DNA from: Bacteroidales bacterium UBA7574
GTDB lineage: Bacteria; Bacteroidota; Bacteroidia; Bacteroidales; Paludibacteraceae
Assembly (NCBI GenBank): GCA_002479035.1
Contig: DLLA01000094.1
Location: 428 to 10,460, forward strand
DNA: 10,033 nucleotides
Direction of reading: 5' to 3'
The notes under the pieces are model-generated. The model was not told the DNA's origin and did no database searches. It saw only the letters and a program-made list of their open reading frames with translations. This document shows, piece by piece, positions 1-7,181 of the stretch (positions within the stretch are counted from its first letter, which is position 1; each line of letters starts with the position of its first letter). A program made the translations under genes and the position numbers.

Positions 1-6
1 GGTCTG

Positions 7-22
7 TCGCGGGTCGCACCCG
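7..22 (-). other. Leader hairpin and 11-nt unit, left copy
   Basis: Read on the minus strand, CGGGT-GCG-ACCCG (plus 22 to 10) forms a 5-bp stem with a 3-nt loop just downstream of the outward promoter. Its 3' side begins an 11-nt unit, GCGACCCGCGA (17 to 7), and the next six bases (6 to 1) match the beginning of another unit. This mirrors the leader at 9981-10030, where more units are visible. Confidence 0.5.
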
Positions 23-38
23 TTCTTGAAAGACAATG

Positions 39-46
39 CAAAGATA
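39..46 (-). promoter_or_regulatory. Outward -7 box TATCTTTG (minus strand)
   Basis: The minus strand reads TATCTTTG, an exact match to the Bacteroidetes -7 consensus TAnnTTTG. No TTTG lies at the usual 19-21 nt upstream. The end of a perfect palindrome (67-83) sits exactly 20 nt upstream instead. Transcription would leave the window to the left, and the gene served is not visible. Confidence 0.7.
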
Positions 47-66
47 CAACATTTTCATGCCTTTTG

Positions 67-83
67 TTGCGCATGATGCGCAA
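67..83. promoter_or_regulatory. Perfect palindrome TTGCGCAT-G-ATGCGCAA, candidate operator
   Basis: Two 8-nt arms are perfectly inverted around one central base. The site sits 20 nt upstream of the minus-strand TATCTTTG box and occupies the position where a -33 element is expected. The right-hand cassette has the same site at the same spacing, with two mismatches between its arms. This fits a dimeric regulator site, possibly for an activator that replaces -33 contacts. The regulator is unknown. Confidence 0.6.
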
Positions 84-132
84 TGATACGGCGATTGCGC
101 TGCACAAGGAGAAATTTATCTTTTTTCATACT

Positions 133-231
133 TCATGAGGGTTACAAGGGGTGTAAGGTATAACCAAGGTATAACGATCGTATAACGATTCGGGGTTAAT
201 GGGACCTTAATGGTTTTTAACAGGGTAAAAG
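133..231. repeat. Decayed 11-nt tandem repeat array
   Basis: The clearest units are consecutive: AAGGTATAACC (155-165), AAGGTATAACG (166-176) and ATCGTATAACG (177-187). The 11-nt register can be followed weakly in both directions (for example 188-198, 199-209 and 210-220, each with G-rich then TTA/TAA content). Because 11 is not a multiple of 3, the array is unlikely to code for protein. It is close to one helical turn, so equivalent bases face the same side of the DNA. No function is known to me. Confidence 0.6.
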
Positions 232-412
232 GAACTGATAATGCCACCAACAATCCATTAACAGGAATTAACGAATGTATGGTGAACATGGGTGCCGGTA
301 CCATCTTCTTGATTGACGAAAAAAATTGCGCATCGGGCTGTATTTCGGCGCGGTGGTTTGTGCAGTTGTTTCCAAATAATTAGGTGGCGTTGCTTTATTT
401 TTTTGTTCATTG
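232..412. other. Intergenic DNA with no recognised gene
   Basis: No convincing coding region, RNA gene or mobile element is visible between the 11-nt array and the ppiD promoter. The only item I note is one exact copy of the palindrome half-site TTGCGCAT at 326-333, about 80 nt upstream of the ppiD -33 box. Confidence 0.5.
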
Positions 413-444
413 TTTGCTCACTTCGAAAAAAAGTAGTAACTTTG
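413..444 (+). promoter_or_regulatory. Bacteroidetes-type promoter of the ppiD-like gene
   Basis: TTTG (413-416) and TAACTTTG (437-444) are separated by 20 nt, matching the family consensus TTTG-N19-21-TAnnTTTG. Transcription should begin a few bases after 444, giving a leader of roughly 80 nt before the ATG at 531. The sequence just before the ATG is A-rich with no Shine-Dalgarno, as usual in this phylum. Confidence 0.8.
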
Positions 445-530
445 CAGGCTCTTTGTAAAAAACAGGAGACCGTTACAAGCAATGCGCTATAGAACGGCAA
501 TAAATGTAAAGAATAAAATTAAAACAGTAT

Positions 531-2540
531 ATGGCAACTTTACAAAAGATTAGAAACCATGGCGTAGTCCTGCTTGTCGTAGTGGGATTGGCTATGCTGG
601 CGTTCATTATGGGCGACTTCATCAACTCGGGGAGCAGTTTCTTCAACCGCGGACGTGAGAATGTGGGTGAGATAGCAGGGCACAAGGTGCACTACACCGA
701 GTATGAATCCGCCAAAGACCAACTCACCGAAGTCTATAAGATTGAGTCAGGGCGCACCGATATTGACGAGGAACTCAGTACGCAAATCCGCAACCAGGTA
801 TGGCAGATGATGCTGATGGACTACACACTGCGCGAGCAAGCCGAGAAAATTGGTATGGACGTTACCGCAGAGGAACTCAGCGACCTCTGCATTGGGGAGC
901 ACCCGCACCAACTCATTCAGCAGCGTCGTGCTTTCTATGACGAGACCGGCAAGTTCAACCGCTTTGCGCTTATCAATTTCCTCAACTCGATTAACCAAGA
1001 GGCACAGGACGCAGAGCAAGCAGCCAATCTCAAGCAAGCCAAGACGTATTGGATGTATTGGGAGAAGGCAGTGCGCCTGACATATATGCAGGAGAAGTAC
1101 ACGGAACTCATCAAGACTATGGTGACTGCCAATGCGTTGGACGCAAAATATGCTTTCGACGGACGTCAGACAACCGTGGACGTACAGTATGTGGAACAGC
1201 CGTATTTCGCTGTTCCCGATTCATTGGTCAAGGTAACAAACGGCGACCTCAAGAAACTGTATGCACAGCATAAAGAGGAGTACAAGCAGACCCCGAACCG
1301 CACTATCGAATACGTGGGTTTTACCATTGTGCCATCAGAGAACGACTTTGCCGAGGTAGAGCACGCTATGCGCAGTTTGGAGAATGATTTCCGCACCCGT
1401 CCTGATGTAGAGAATGTTGTAAACGGTAATTCAGACATCCTGTACGATGGTCGTGACTACTCTATCGAGACGATTCCCGCTGAGTACAAGGACTTTGCGT
1501 TTGGCAAGGATGCCAAGAAAGGCGATTGCACAGACCTTACTTTTGCGAACAACACCTATGCCATGGCACGTATCATGGATTGCGGCTACAACAAGTCGGA
1601 CTCCGTACAACTGCGCCTGCTGGCTAATGGGGAAGGCACAGAAGATGTGGAACTGGGCTGGTTCCGTGCCAACGAGATACAGAAGAGTGTGGCTGACCCT
1701 GCCTTCAATGGTAAGAAAGGAGACAAGTTCACTGTGTCATCGGGTATGGGTGAGCAGACCTTCCAAATCGTGGACAAGAGTGTTCCCACGCCGAAGGTGA
1801 AGTTGGCTATTCTGTCCCGCACCGTGGGCGCAAGCAGCAAGACCTATAGTGTACTTTACAACAAGGCTAAGCAGTTTATTGTAAACAACGGCACAGAGGA
1901 GAAGTTCCGTACTGCCGCTGCCGAGGAAGGTCTGACCGTGATGCCCGCTTATGCGCTGAACGCTAACACCGACAAAGTGGCTGACCTCAAAAACAGCCGT
2001 CCTATTGTACGTTGGGCTTTTGAGGCGAAAGAGGGACAAGTGAGCGATGTCTTCGAGTGCGGAGACAAGTTTGTTGTGGCAGTGCTCACTGAGACACACG
2101 ACGGTGAATACCGTACGTTGGACGAGGTTCGCGCAGAACTGGTTGTTGAGGCTACCAACAATAAGAAGGCTGAATACATTATCAATCAACTGAATGGCGT
2201 AAGCACCTTGGACGAGGCTGCCAAGTTGTTCGACACCGATGTGAAGACCGCAGAGAATGTATCGCTGTCGTCATACCGTTTCGGTTCGGCAGGTATCGAA
2301 CCTGCTGTGATTGGTACGGCTTTGGCTATGGCAGACAATAGCGTTTCCGCTCCCGTGAAGGGAAATATGGGTGTATATATGCTGCAGATTGGTCAGAAGC
2401 ACACTGCTGCCGGTGAACTCAATGCAGAGCAGGAGATTAGCCAACTGAATATGCGCACCTCGTACAGCCTGCCGTATCAGGCTATCAACCTGATGGAGCA
2501 AAAAGCAAAGGTTGAGGACAACCGCGCAAGATTCCAATAA
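531..2540 (+). CDS. ppiD: PpiD-like periplasmic chaperone with degenerate first parvulin domain
   Basis: This 669-residue, inner-membrane-anchored periplasmic folding factor belongs to the SurA_N/PpiD group, which helps envelope proteins fold. A short basic N-terminus precedes one membrane helix (about residues 11-27), then a SurA_N-like helical region (about 40-230). A parvulin-like segment lies near 355-415 and a second PPIase-like segment near 485-540 (VRWAF at 493-497, then an EGQVSDVF segment). In the first segment the opening strand DSVQLRLL (357-364) runs almost straight into ELGWF (374-378). The ~50-60-residue helical core normally found between these two elements is missing, and the usual His after the conserved Arg is Leu363. 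The protein is correspondingly somewhat shorter than the 700-720 residues I expect for Bacteroidales homologues. It is probably a chaperone rather than an active isomerase. It is monocistronic, with its own promoter and a terminator at 2593-2627. Confidence 0.88.
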   Translation: MATLQKIRNHGVVLLVVVGLAMLAFIMGDFINSGSSFFNRGRENVGEIAGHKVHYTEYESAKDQLTEVYKIESGRTDIDEELSTQIRNQVWQMMLMDYTLREQAEKIGMDVTAEELSDLCIGEHPHQLIQQRRAFYDETGKFNRFALINFLNSINQEAQDAEQAANLKQAKTYWMYWEKAVRLTYMQEKYTELIKTMVTANALDAKYAFDGRQTTVDVQYVEQPYFAVPDSLVKVTNGDLKKLYAQHKEEYKQTPNRTIEYVGFTIVPSENDFAEVEHAMRSLENDFRTRPDVENVVNGNSDILYDGRDYSIETIPAEYKDFAFGKDAKKGDCTDLTFANNTYAMARIMDCGYNKSDSVQLRLLANGEGTEDVELGWFRANEIQKSVADPAFNGKKGDKFTVSSGMGEQTFQIVDKSVPTPKVKLAILSRTVGASSKTYSVLYNKAKQFIVNNGTEEKFRTAAAEEGLTVMPAYALNANTDKVADLKNSRPIVRWAFEAKEGQVSDVFECGDKFVVAVLTETHDGEYRTLDEVRAELVVEATNNKKAEYIINQLNGVSTLDEAAKLFDTDVKTAENVSLSSYRFGSAGIEPAVIGTALAMADNSVSAPVKGNMGVYMLQIGQKHTAAGELNAEQEISQLNMRTSYSLPYQAINLMEQKAKVEDNRARFQ

Positions 2541-2592
2541 GTCGGAAAACGCGATCTGAAGAAAAGGGCGCGACATTCACAAAGAAGAAGTG

Positions 2593-2627
2593 CAAAGGCT
2601 ATCCGAGCAGCAATCGGGTAGCCTTTG
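2593..2627 (+). terminator. Hairpin terminator after ppiD
   Basis: A 14-bp stem pairs CAAAGGCTATCCGA (2593-2606) with TCGGGTAGCCTTTG (2614-2627). It is perfect apart from one G-U pair, and the loop is GCAGCAA. No strong U-tract follows (TGTGTG), so termination may depend on the stem or on Rho. It lies 53 nt after the ppiD stop and upstream of the next promoter. Confidence 0.7.
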
Positions 2628-2677
2628 TGTGTGATTGCGCAACGGTACCGAAAACGTTTGAGGAAAATAAAAGCGCA

Positions 2678-2709
2678 TTTGTGCAATCCAAAAATAAGTT
2701 GTACCTTTG
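2678..2709 (+). promoter_or_regulatory. Promoter of the five-gene operon
   Basis: TTTG (2678-2681) and TACCTTTG (2702-2709) are separated by 20 nt, which matches the Bacteroidetes consensus. The ATG of the first gene is at 2732, so the leader is only about 15-20 nt. The upstream sequence holds TTGCGCAA at 2635-2642. GCGCAT followed by TGTGCAA overlaps the -33 box but is only a weak resemblance to the palindromes at the window ends. Confidence 0.8.
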
Positions 2710-2731
2710 CAGAGTATAAATTTAGTATCTT

Positions 2732-5128
2732 ATGAAGAAGTTTTATCCGTTTGCAGTATTGTTGGCGTTGAGTATGTACTCCTACGCGCAGCATGGTGTT
2801 ATCAATATCCAAACAGATATGGATAGCACGGAGATTGTGCAGTATGCCATTGACACCTTGGAGAGTTACCAAGTGGGACCGGGGATTGTCTATACCCGAT
2901 TCAACATCACAGACGCAAGCAAGACACGCCATTGCTACATCTATGAGGTGGACTTGAAGAACCCGTACAACACCATAGAGGAGTGTCACAGCACCACGAT
3001 GGGCAACACAGAGCGAATGGTGGAGACCCATGCACGGTTGGATTCGGCGGGACACAGGTCGATTGGCTCGGTGAACTGCAACTTCTGGTTTGTGGGCTCG
3101 ACAGACGAAGGCGGAAAGAACAACCTGCTCGGCGTAGGGGCTACAGGACAGGTGCGCAACGGCAAGATAGGGGCAAGCATCACGGGCTGGAACGTGGCGT
3201 ATAACGATGTACGCCAGTCGGTTGGGTATCTGATGATTGACGATAAGAAACAAGCCTTCGTTGACCAGTATTCATGGAACGCAACGGCACGTATCGGCGA
3301 GAAGACCTTCCCCATCAGCGAGAGCAACCGCAACCGTAACAACCCGAGTGACAATGAGTTGACGCTGTTTAACTCCGACCTCGGTACAAAGACTACGCTG
3401 ACCAAGGCGGATATTGAGACACGGTTGGGCAAGACTCTTGAGTTCCTCGAAGTAGTGGTGAGGATGCAGGACGAATGGGCTATTAACAAGGAACTTACGG
3501 CTGAGGTAGTGAGAACCAACAACACGGGCGGCACCAAGATAGAGGACGGATATGCCGTGCTACGCGGTATCGGCTCGGGACTGGAATTTTTGCAAGGGCT
3601 GAAAGAAGGAGACCCTGTATATATAAATATAGGTATCAGCAACTCTCTGACGGGTGAGACGCCCAATATCATGCAACTGACGGCAGGCAACTGCTTGGTA
3701 ATGAAAGACGGACGCCTGACACCGCGCAACTGGAACGAGACATATAACAATCAGAACTACCCGCGTACTGGCTTTGCTACCAATGCCACGCACGACAAAG
3801 TTTGGCTCCTTGTAATGGAGAAGCCCGGTATGTTTACCTACGAGATGTGCTCCATATTCAGGCATTTCGGTGCCACAGAGGCAGGTGGTGCAGACGGTGG
3901 CGGAAGTGCCCAGTTCAACTTGGGCGGGAAGATACTAAACCCCACCACAGAGGGTACGCCGCGTGCGGTAAGCAATTGCATTATGCTGTTCTCTACTGCC
4001 CCAGACGATGCGACAGTAACCGAGATGCGCAGCCCATCCACGTTCCTGCGTTTGCCCAAATATGCAATGCTGCGACCGACATTCTTGGGCTACAATCAAT
4101 ACGGTATGTTGGTAAGCAATGACCTGAGTGGCGTGGAACTGAGTTGTGCTCCCGAAACGGGTTATATACAAGATGGTCAGTTCGTATGTTTGGGTAGCGG
4201 CACCCTGACCGCCAAATACGGAGAGGCAGAACTGCCCATTCAGGTGGTGCTGGCAGATGATGCAGAGGTGGTTACGCGCTTGGACAGCATCCTTATCTCG
4301 GACAAAACGGAATATCCCATAGAGATTCAAGGTACTGTGAACGAGAAAACCTTTGCGGTGTTGCCAGCCGCTTTCACATGGACGATAGCAGACCCTGCAG
4401 TATGCGCCATCTCCGAGGACGGCGTATTGACCGGACTCAGCAATGGCAGGACGGTGGTTACGGGTACGTTGGGGGATAATACCCTGTCGCTGATTGTGAA
4501 TGTAGAGATACCGACGGCAGACCCTCTCAAATGGGAAGACATGATAGCCATTGACACGCGCTGGAAGGTGAAGTCGTCTGCCAGCAGTTGGAATACGGCT
4601 TTCCAAGTAAATGGTGAAGGACTCTCCGAATTGTACCTCAACTTTACTGGCGGTCGCCAGGCAAATATCAAATTGACGGCAGATACACTGCTGTACTCTA
4701 CGCCAAGCCTGATGGAGTTTCGCTTTACGCCACAAGGCGGATTGGTGGAGAAGGTGTCTATCGGTTTGCAAGCCAACAACAGCCATACGCATCAGATATT
4801 CGCAACAAATGACATTCAGCAAGATACAGAAAACAAGATAGTTGTTGATTTGCACGAGTTGTTCGGCTCGAAGGGTGATGTGGCTGTCTATCCGGTTCGC
4901 CTGGACTATATCACACTGTCGTTCAACGTGAAAGCAGCCAAACAGGAATACCGTATTCCGTTTGACGGCATCTATCTGTATTACAACTCTGCTCCTGAGA
5001 CGGGCATTACCAGTCCGCAACTGACGGAAAGCACGACTGGAGCGCAAAAGGTCATCATCAACGGACAATTAGTAATCATAAACAACGGACATATTTATAA
5101 CCTGTTAGGTCATGAAATCACGTACTAA
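2732..5128 (+). CDS. Secreted phosphodiester glycosidase (DUF2233/NAGPA family)
   Basis: The 798-residue protein has a signal peptide (about 1-19, ending SYAQ). Its catalytic region resembles NAGPA/DUF2233, the family that includes the human mannose-6-phosphate uncovering enzyme, which cleaves sugar-1-phosphodiester bonds. Visible family motifs are SVNCNFWF (113-120, cf. the usual VNGDFF), YPRTGF (343-348) and the glycine-rich GGADGGGSAQF near 385-395 followed by a VSNC segment. Residues ~440-590 look like linker plus a bacterial Ig-like (Big_2-like) domain. Residues ~600-765 are rich in beta strands and may bind carbohydrate. The last 27 residues (772-798) form a tail also found on the nuclease at 7178-8977. 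It is first in the operon and overlaps the permease by 17 nt, which suggests that the released product is imported. The substrate is unknown; a bacterial glycan phosphodiester is a guess. Confidence 0.82.
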   Translation: MKKFYPFAVLLALSMYSYAQHGVINIQTDMDSTEIVQYAIDTLESYQVGPGIVYTRFNITDASKTRHCYIYEVDLKNPYNTIEECHSTTMGNTERMVETHARLDSAGHRSIGSVNCNFWFVGSTDEGGKNNLLGVGATGQVRNGKIGASITGWNVAYNDVRQSVGYLMIDDKKQAFVDQYSWNATARIGEKTFPISESNRNRNNPSDNELTLFNSDLGTKTTLTKADIETRLGKTLEFLEVVVRMQDEWAINKELTAEVVRTNNTGGTKIEDGYAVLRGIGSGLEFLQGLKEGDPVYINIGISNSLTGETPNIMQLTAGNCLVMKDGRLTPRNWNETYNNQNYPRTGFATNATHDKVWLLVMEKPGMFTYEMCSIFRHFGATEAGGADGGGSAQFNLGGKILNPTTEGTPRAVSNCIMLFSTAPDDATVTEMRSPSTFLRLPKYAMLRPTFLGYNQYGMLVSNDLSGVELSCAPETGYIQDGQFVCLGSGTLTAKYGEAELPIQVVLADDAEVVTRLDSILISDKTEYPIEIQGTVNEKTFAVLPAAFTWTIADPAVCAISEDGVLTGLSNGRTVVTGTLGDNTLSLIVNVEIPTADPLKWEDMIAIDTRWKVKSSASSWNTAFQVNGEGLSELYLNFTGGRQANIKLTADTLLYSTPSLMEFRFTPQGGLVEKVSIGLQANNSHTHQIFATNDIQQDTENKIVVDLHELFGSKGDVAVYPVRLDYITLSFNVKAAKQEYRIPFDGIYLYYNSAPETGITSPQLTESTTGAQKVIINGQLVIINNGHIYNLLGHEITY

Positions 5129-6437
5129 TATCAATCCTTGGTTCTGGGTACCGACCCTGTATTTCGCAGAGGGCGTACCGTATTTTATAGTCAATAACGT
5201 ATCCGTAATGATGTTCACCCGAATGGGTGTCCCCAACGGGCAGATGGCATTGTACACATCGTTGCTGTACCTGCCGTGGCTGATTAAGCCGTTCTGGAGT
5301 CCGTTTGTGGATATTATCAAGACCAAACGCTGGTGGATACTCGCCATGCAGATACTCATGACCGCCGCCTTTGTGGGGCTTACGCTGAGTATTCCTTATC
5401 CGACAGCCGACATGATTGCCACCCAACAGACACCTATCTCGCTGTTTGCGGTGATGCTTGTCATCTTCTGGATTACCGCCTTTGCATCGGCTACGCATGA
5501 TGTGGCGGCGGACGGCTTTTATATGTTGGCACTCTCGCAGGGCGACCAGTCATTGTTCGTGGGTATCCGTTCCACGTTCTACCGTATCTCTTCGCTCTTC
5601 GGACAAGGCGTATTGCTGACCATTGCCGGTCTGCTGGAGACCCATACGGGCAATATCCCCTTTGCGTGGCAGATGACACTGCTGATTACAGCGGTGCTGT
5701 TCGGTATCATCACCCTGTGGCACGTGTTCTTTATCCCTACACCTGCAGCAGACCGGTCGCATATAGACACCAATGCTGCCAACCGCAGTCTGGAGATACT
5801 GCGCGAGTTCGGACGTACGTTTGCCACGTATTTCAAGAAACCCGGGATATGGCTGGCGATGATATTCATGCTCGTTTACCGTCTGCCTGAGGCGTTTCTG
5901 ATAAAGATGATTAACCCGTTCCTTGTCGCCTCTGTGGAGCAAGGCGGATTGGGGCTGAATACTGAGACGGTGGGTATTGCTTACGGTACGATAGGTATTC
6001 TGTTCCTGACCATCGGCGGTATCTTGGGCGGCATATTCGCATCGCGTGTGGGGCTGAAGAAAGCCATGTGGTGGATGGCAGCCTGTATGACTCTGCCCTG
6101 CTTCAGTTTTGTATATTTGAGTATGTGTCAGCCTGAGAATCTGATACTTATCTCCACGGCTATTGCGATAGAGCAGTTTGGTTACGGTTTCGGTTTCACC
6201 GCCTATATGCTGTATATGATGTACTTCTCGGAAGGCGAATTCAAGACCGCGCACTATGCTATCTGTACCGCTTTTATGGCAGGTAGTATGATGATACCGG
6301 GCATGTTCGCAGGGTATATACAGGAGGCTATCGGCTATCAGAACTTCTTCTGGATGGTTATCGGCTGCTGTCTTGCTACCGTGGCTGTCACGTTCTTTGC
6401 CCACAACAAAGTGGACGCCGAGTACGGCAAGAAATAG
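5112..6437 (+). CDS. AmpG-like MFS permease
   Basis: This 441-residue inner-membrane protein has about 12 hydrophobic segments and fits the major facilitator superfamily, closest to AmpG/AT-1-like carriers. Those carriers import anhydromuropeptides (AmpG) or acetyl-CoA (AT-1). The N-terminal NPWFWVPTLYFAEGVPYFI segment and the loop motif ASATHDVAADGFYMLAL (His129, Asp130, Asp134) are typical of the Bacteroidetes branch. Basic loops such as DIIKTKRWW suit cytoplasmic positions. The start at 5112 lies inside the end of the glycosidase gene, so translation is probably coupled. The context suggests uptake of a sugar or peptidoglycan fragment released outside the inner membrane. The substrate cannot be read from sequence, so I give no gene symbol. 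Confidence 0.83.
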   Translation: MKSRTNINPWFWVPTLYFAEGVPYFIVNNVSVMMFTRMGVPNGQMALYTSLLYLPWLIKPFWSPFVDIIKTKRWWILAMQILMTAAFVGLTLSIPYPTADMIATQQTPISLFAVMLVIFWITAFASATHDVAADGFYMLALSQGDQSLFVGIRSTFYRISSLFGQGVLLTIAGLLETHTGNIPFAWQMTLLITAVLFGIITLWHVFFIPTPAADRSHIDTNAANRSLEILREFGRTFATYFKKPGIWLAMIFMLVYRLPEAFLIKMINPFLVASVEQGGLGLNTETVGIAYGTIGILFLTIGGILGGIFASRVGLKKAMWWMAACMTLPCFSFVYLSMCQPENLILISTAIAIEQFGYGFGFTAYMLYMMYFSEGEFKTAHYAICTAFMAGSMMIPGMFAGYIQEAIGYQNFFWMVIGCCLATVAVTFFAHNKVDAEYGKK

Positions 6438-6470
6438 GTTCAAACAACAACGGTCTAATCACGCAAGATT

Positions 6471-7181
6471 ATGAATATCAAACGAATCATTCCCGATACG
6501 CTGACGTGCTGCAACCTGCTGTGCGGCTCAGTGGCTGTGTTTATGGCTACGCAGAATGCCTTTTTGATAGCCTTTGTGCTGATTCTGTGCGGAGCAGTGT
6601 TTGACTTCTTCGACGGTGCTTCCGCCCGATTGCTGCGGGTGCCTTCGCCTATCGGTGTGGAGTTGGATTCGTTGGCTGATGACATCACTTTCGGGTTGGC
6701 ACCGTCGATGATGCTCTGTTGCTATCTGCGCCCTGTGATAGGGTGGTGGTGTCTGCTGGCACTGGTTATGGCAGCGTTCTCGGCACTGCGGTTGGCGAAG
6801 TTCAATCTGGATAAGCGTCAGACCTCGTCCTTTATCGGATTGGCTACACCTCCCAATGCCATCTTCTGGGCTTCATTGACCTGTATGCCTTATGCCATTG
6901 TGGATACTGATTGGATGCCATGGGTGATGATAGGCATGAGTTTTCTCAGTTGCTATTTGTTGATTAGCGAGATACCGTTCTTCGGGTTGAAGTTCCACAA
7001 CCTGACGTGGCGTGACAACTGGCGCGCCTATCTGTTCTTGATTGGTTGTGTGGTGATTATCACATTCTGCGTGGTACGTGCCTGCCAGTATGGGCACCCC
7101 GAACTGGCTACGTTTGCCGGCTGTGCATGTATCCTGTGGTATGTGCTGTACAACCTCATCACCCTACCATCGCGCAAATGA
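6471..7181 (+). CDS. pssA: CDP-diacylglycerol--serine O-phosphatidyltransferase
   Basis: This enzyme makes phosphatidylserine from CDP-diacylglycerol and serine at the inner membrane, the step before phosphatidylethanolamine. The full CDP-alcohol phosphotransferase signature is present: Asp45, Asp48-Gly49, Ala52-Arg53, Gly62, Asp66 and Asp70, with correct spacing. The N-terminal IPDTLTCCNLLCG segment is typical of bacterial type II PssA, and the remainder is a series of membrane helices. The length of 236 residues is normal. It starts 33 nt after the permease and its stop overlaps the next start (ATGA at 7178-7181). No phosphatidylserine decarboxylase is adjacent here, although psd is a common neighbour in related genomes. 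Confidence 0.94.
   Translation: MNIKRIIPDTLTCCNLLCGSVAVFMATQNAFLIAFVLILCGAVFDFFDGASARLLRVPSPIGVELDSLADDITFGLAPSMMLCCYLRPVIGWWCLLALVMAAFSALRLAKFNLDKRQTSSFIGLATPPNAIFWASLTCMPYAIVDTDWMPWVMIGMSFLSCYLLISEIPFFGLKFHNLTWRDNWRAYLFLIGCVVIITFCVVRACQYGHPELATFAGCACILWYVLYNLITLPSRK

Larger units (their letters stand above)
1..89 (-). repeat. Left copy of an inverted promoter/leader repeat
   Basis: Read on the minus strand, this stretch aligns without gaps to 9915-10003 on the plus strand. By eye 76 of 89 positions match (about 85%). Conservation is highest from the TATCTTTG box through the following GCATTGTCTTTCAAGA and falls off upstream. The repeat may continue beyond the window edge, because the left copy runs off position 1. 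It contains an outward promoter, a palindrome and the start of a GC-rich 11-nt repeat leader. I see no transposase gene or target-site duplication, so it is better described as a duplicated regulatory cassette than as an IS end. Confidence 0.85.

Noticed and set aside
116..304. Minus-strand open frame of 62 codons over the 11-nt array
   Set aside because: It stays open mainly because of the repeat; the product is hydrophobic filler with no family resemblance, and an 11-nt period would shift the frame at each unit.
3935..5068. Long minus-strand open frame (377 codons) opposite the glycosidase
   Set aside because: It is a shadow of the plus-strand gene: no recognisable domain, and the plus frame has a signal peptide and NAGPA motifs.
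5550..6443. Minus-strand open frame opposite the permease
   Set aside because: His/Gln/Arg-rich product typical of the antisense of a membrane protein; no motif or promoter.
7046..7177. Upstream extension of the nuclease gene
   Set aside because: It lies wholly inside pssA in another frame and would place 44 unrelated residues before a good signal peptide that starts at ATG 7178.
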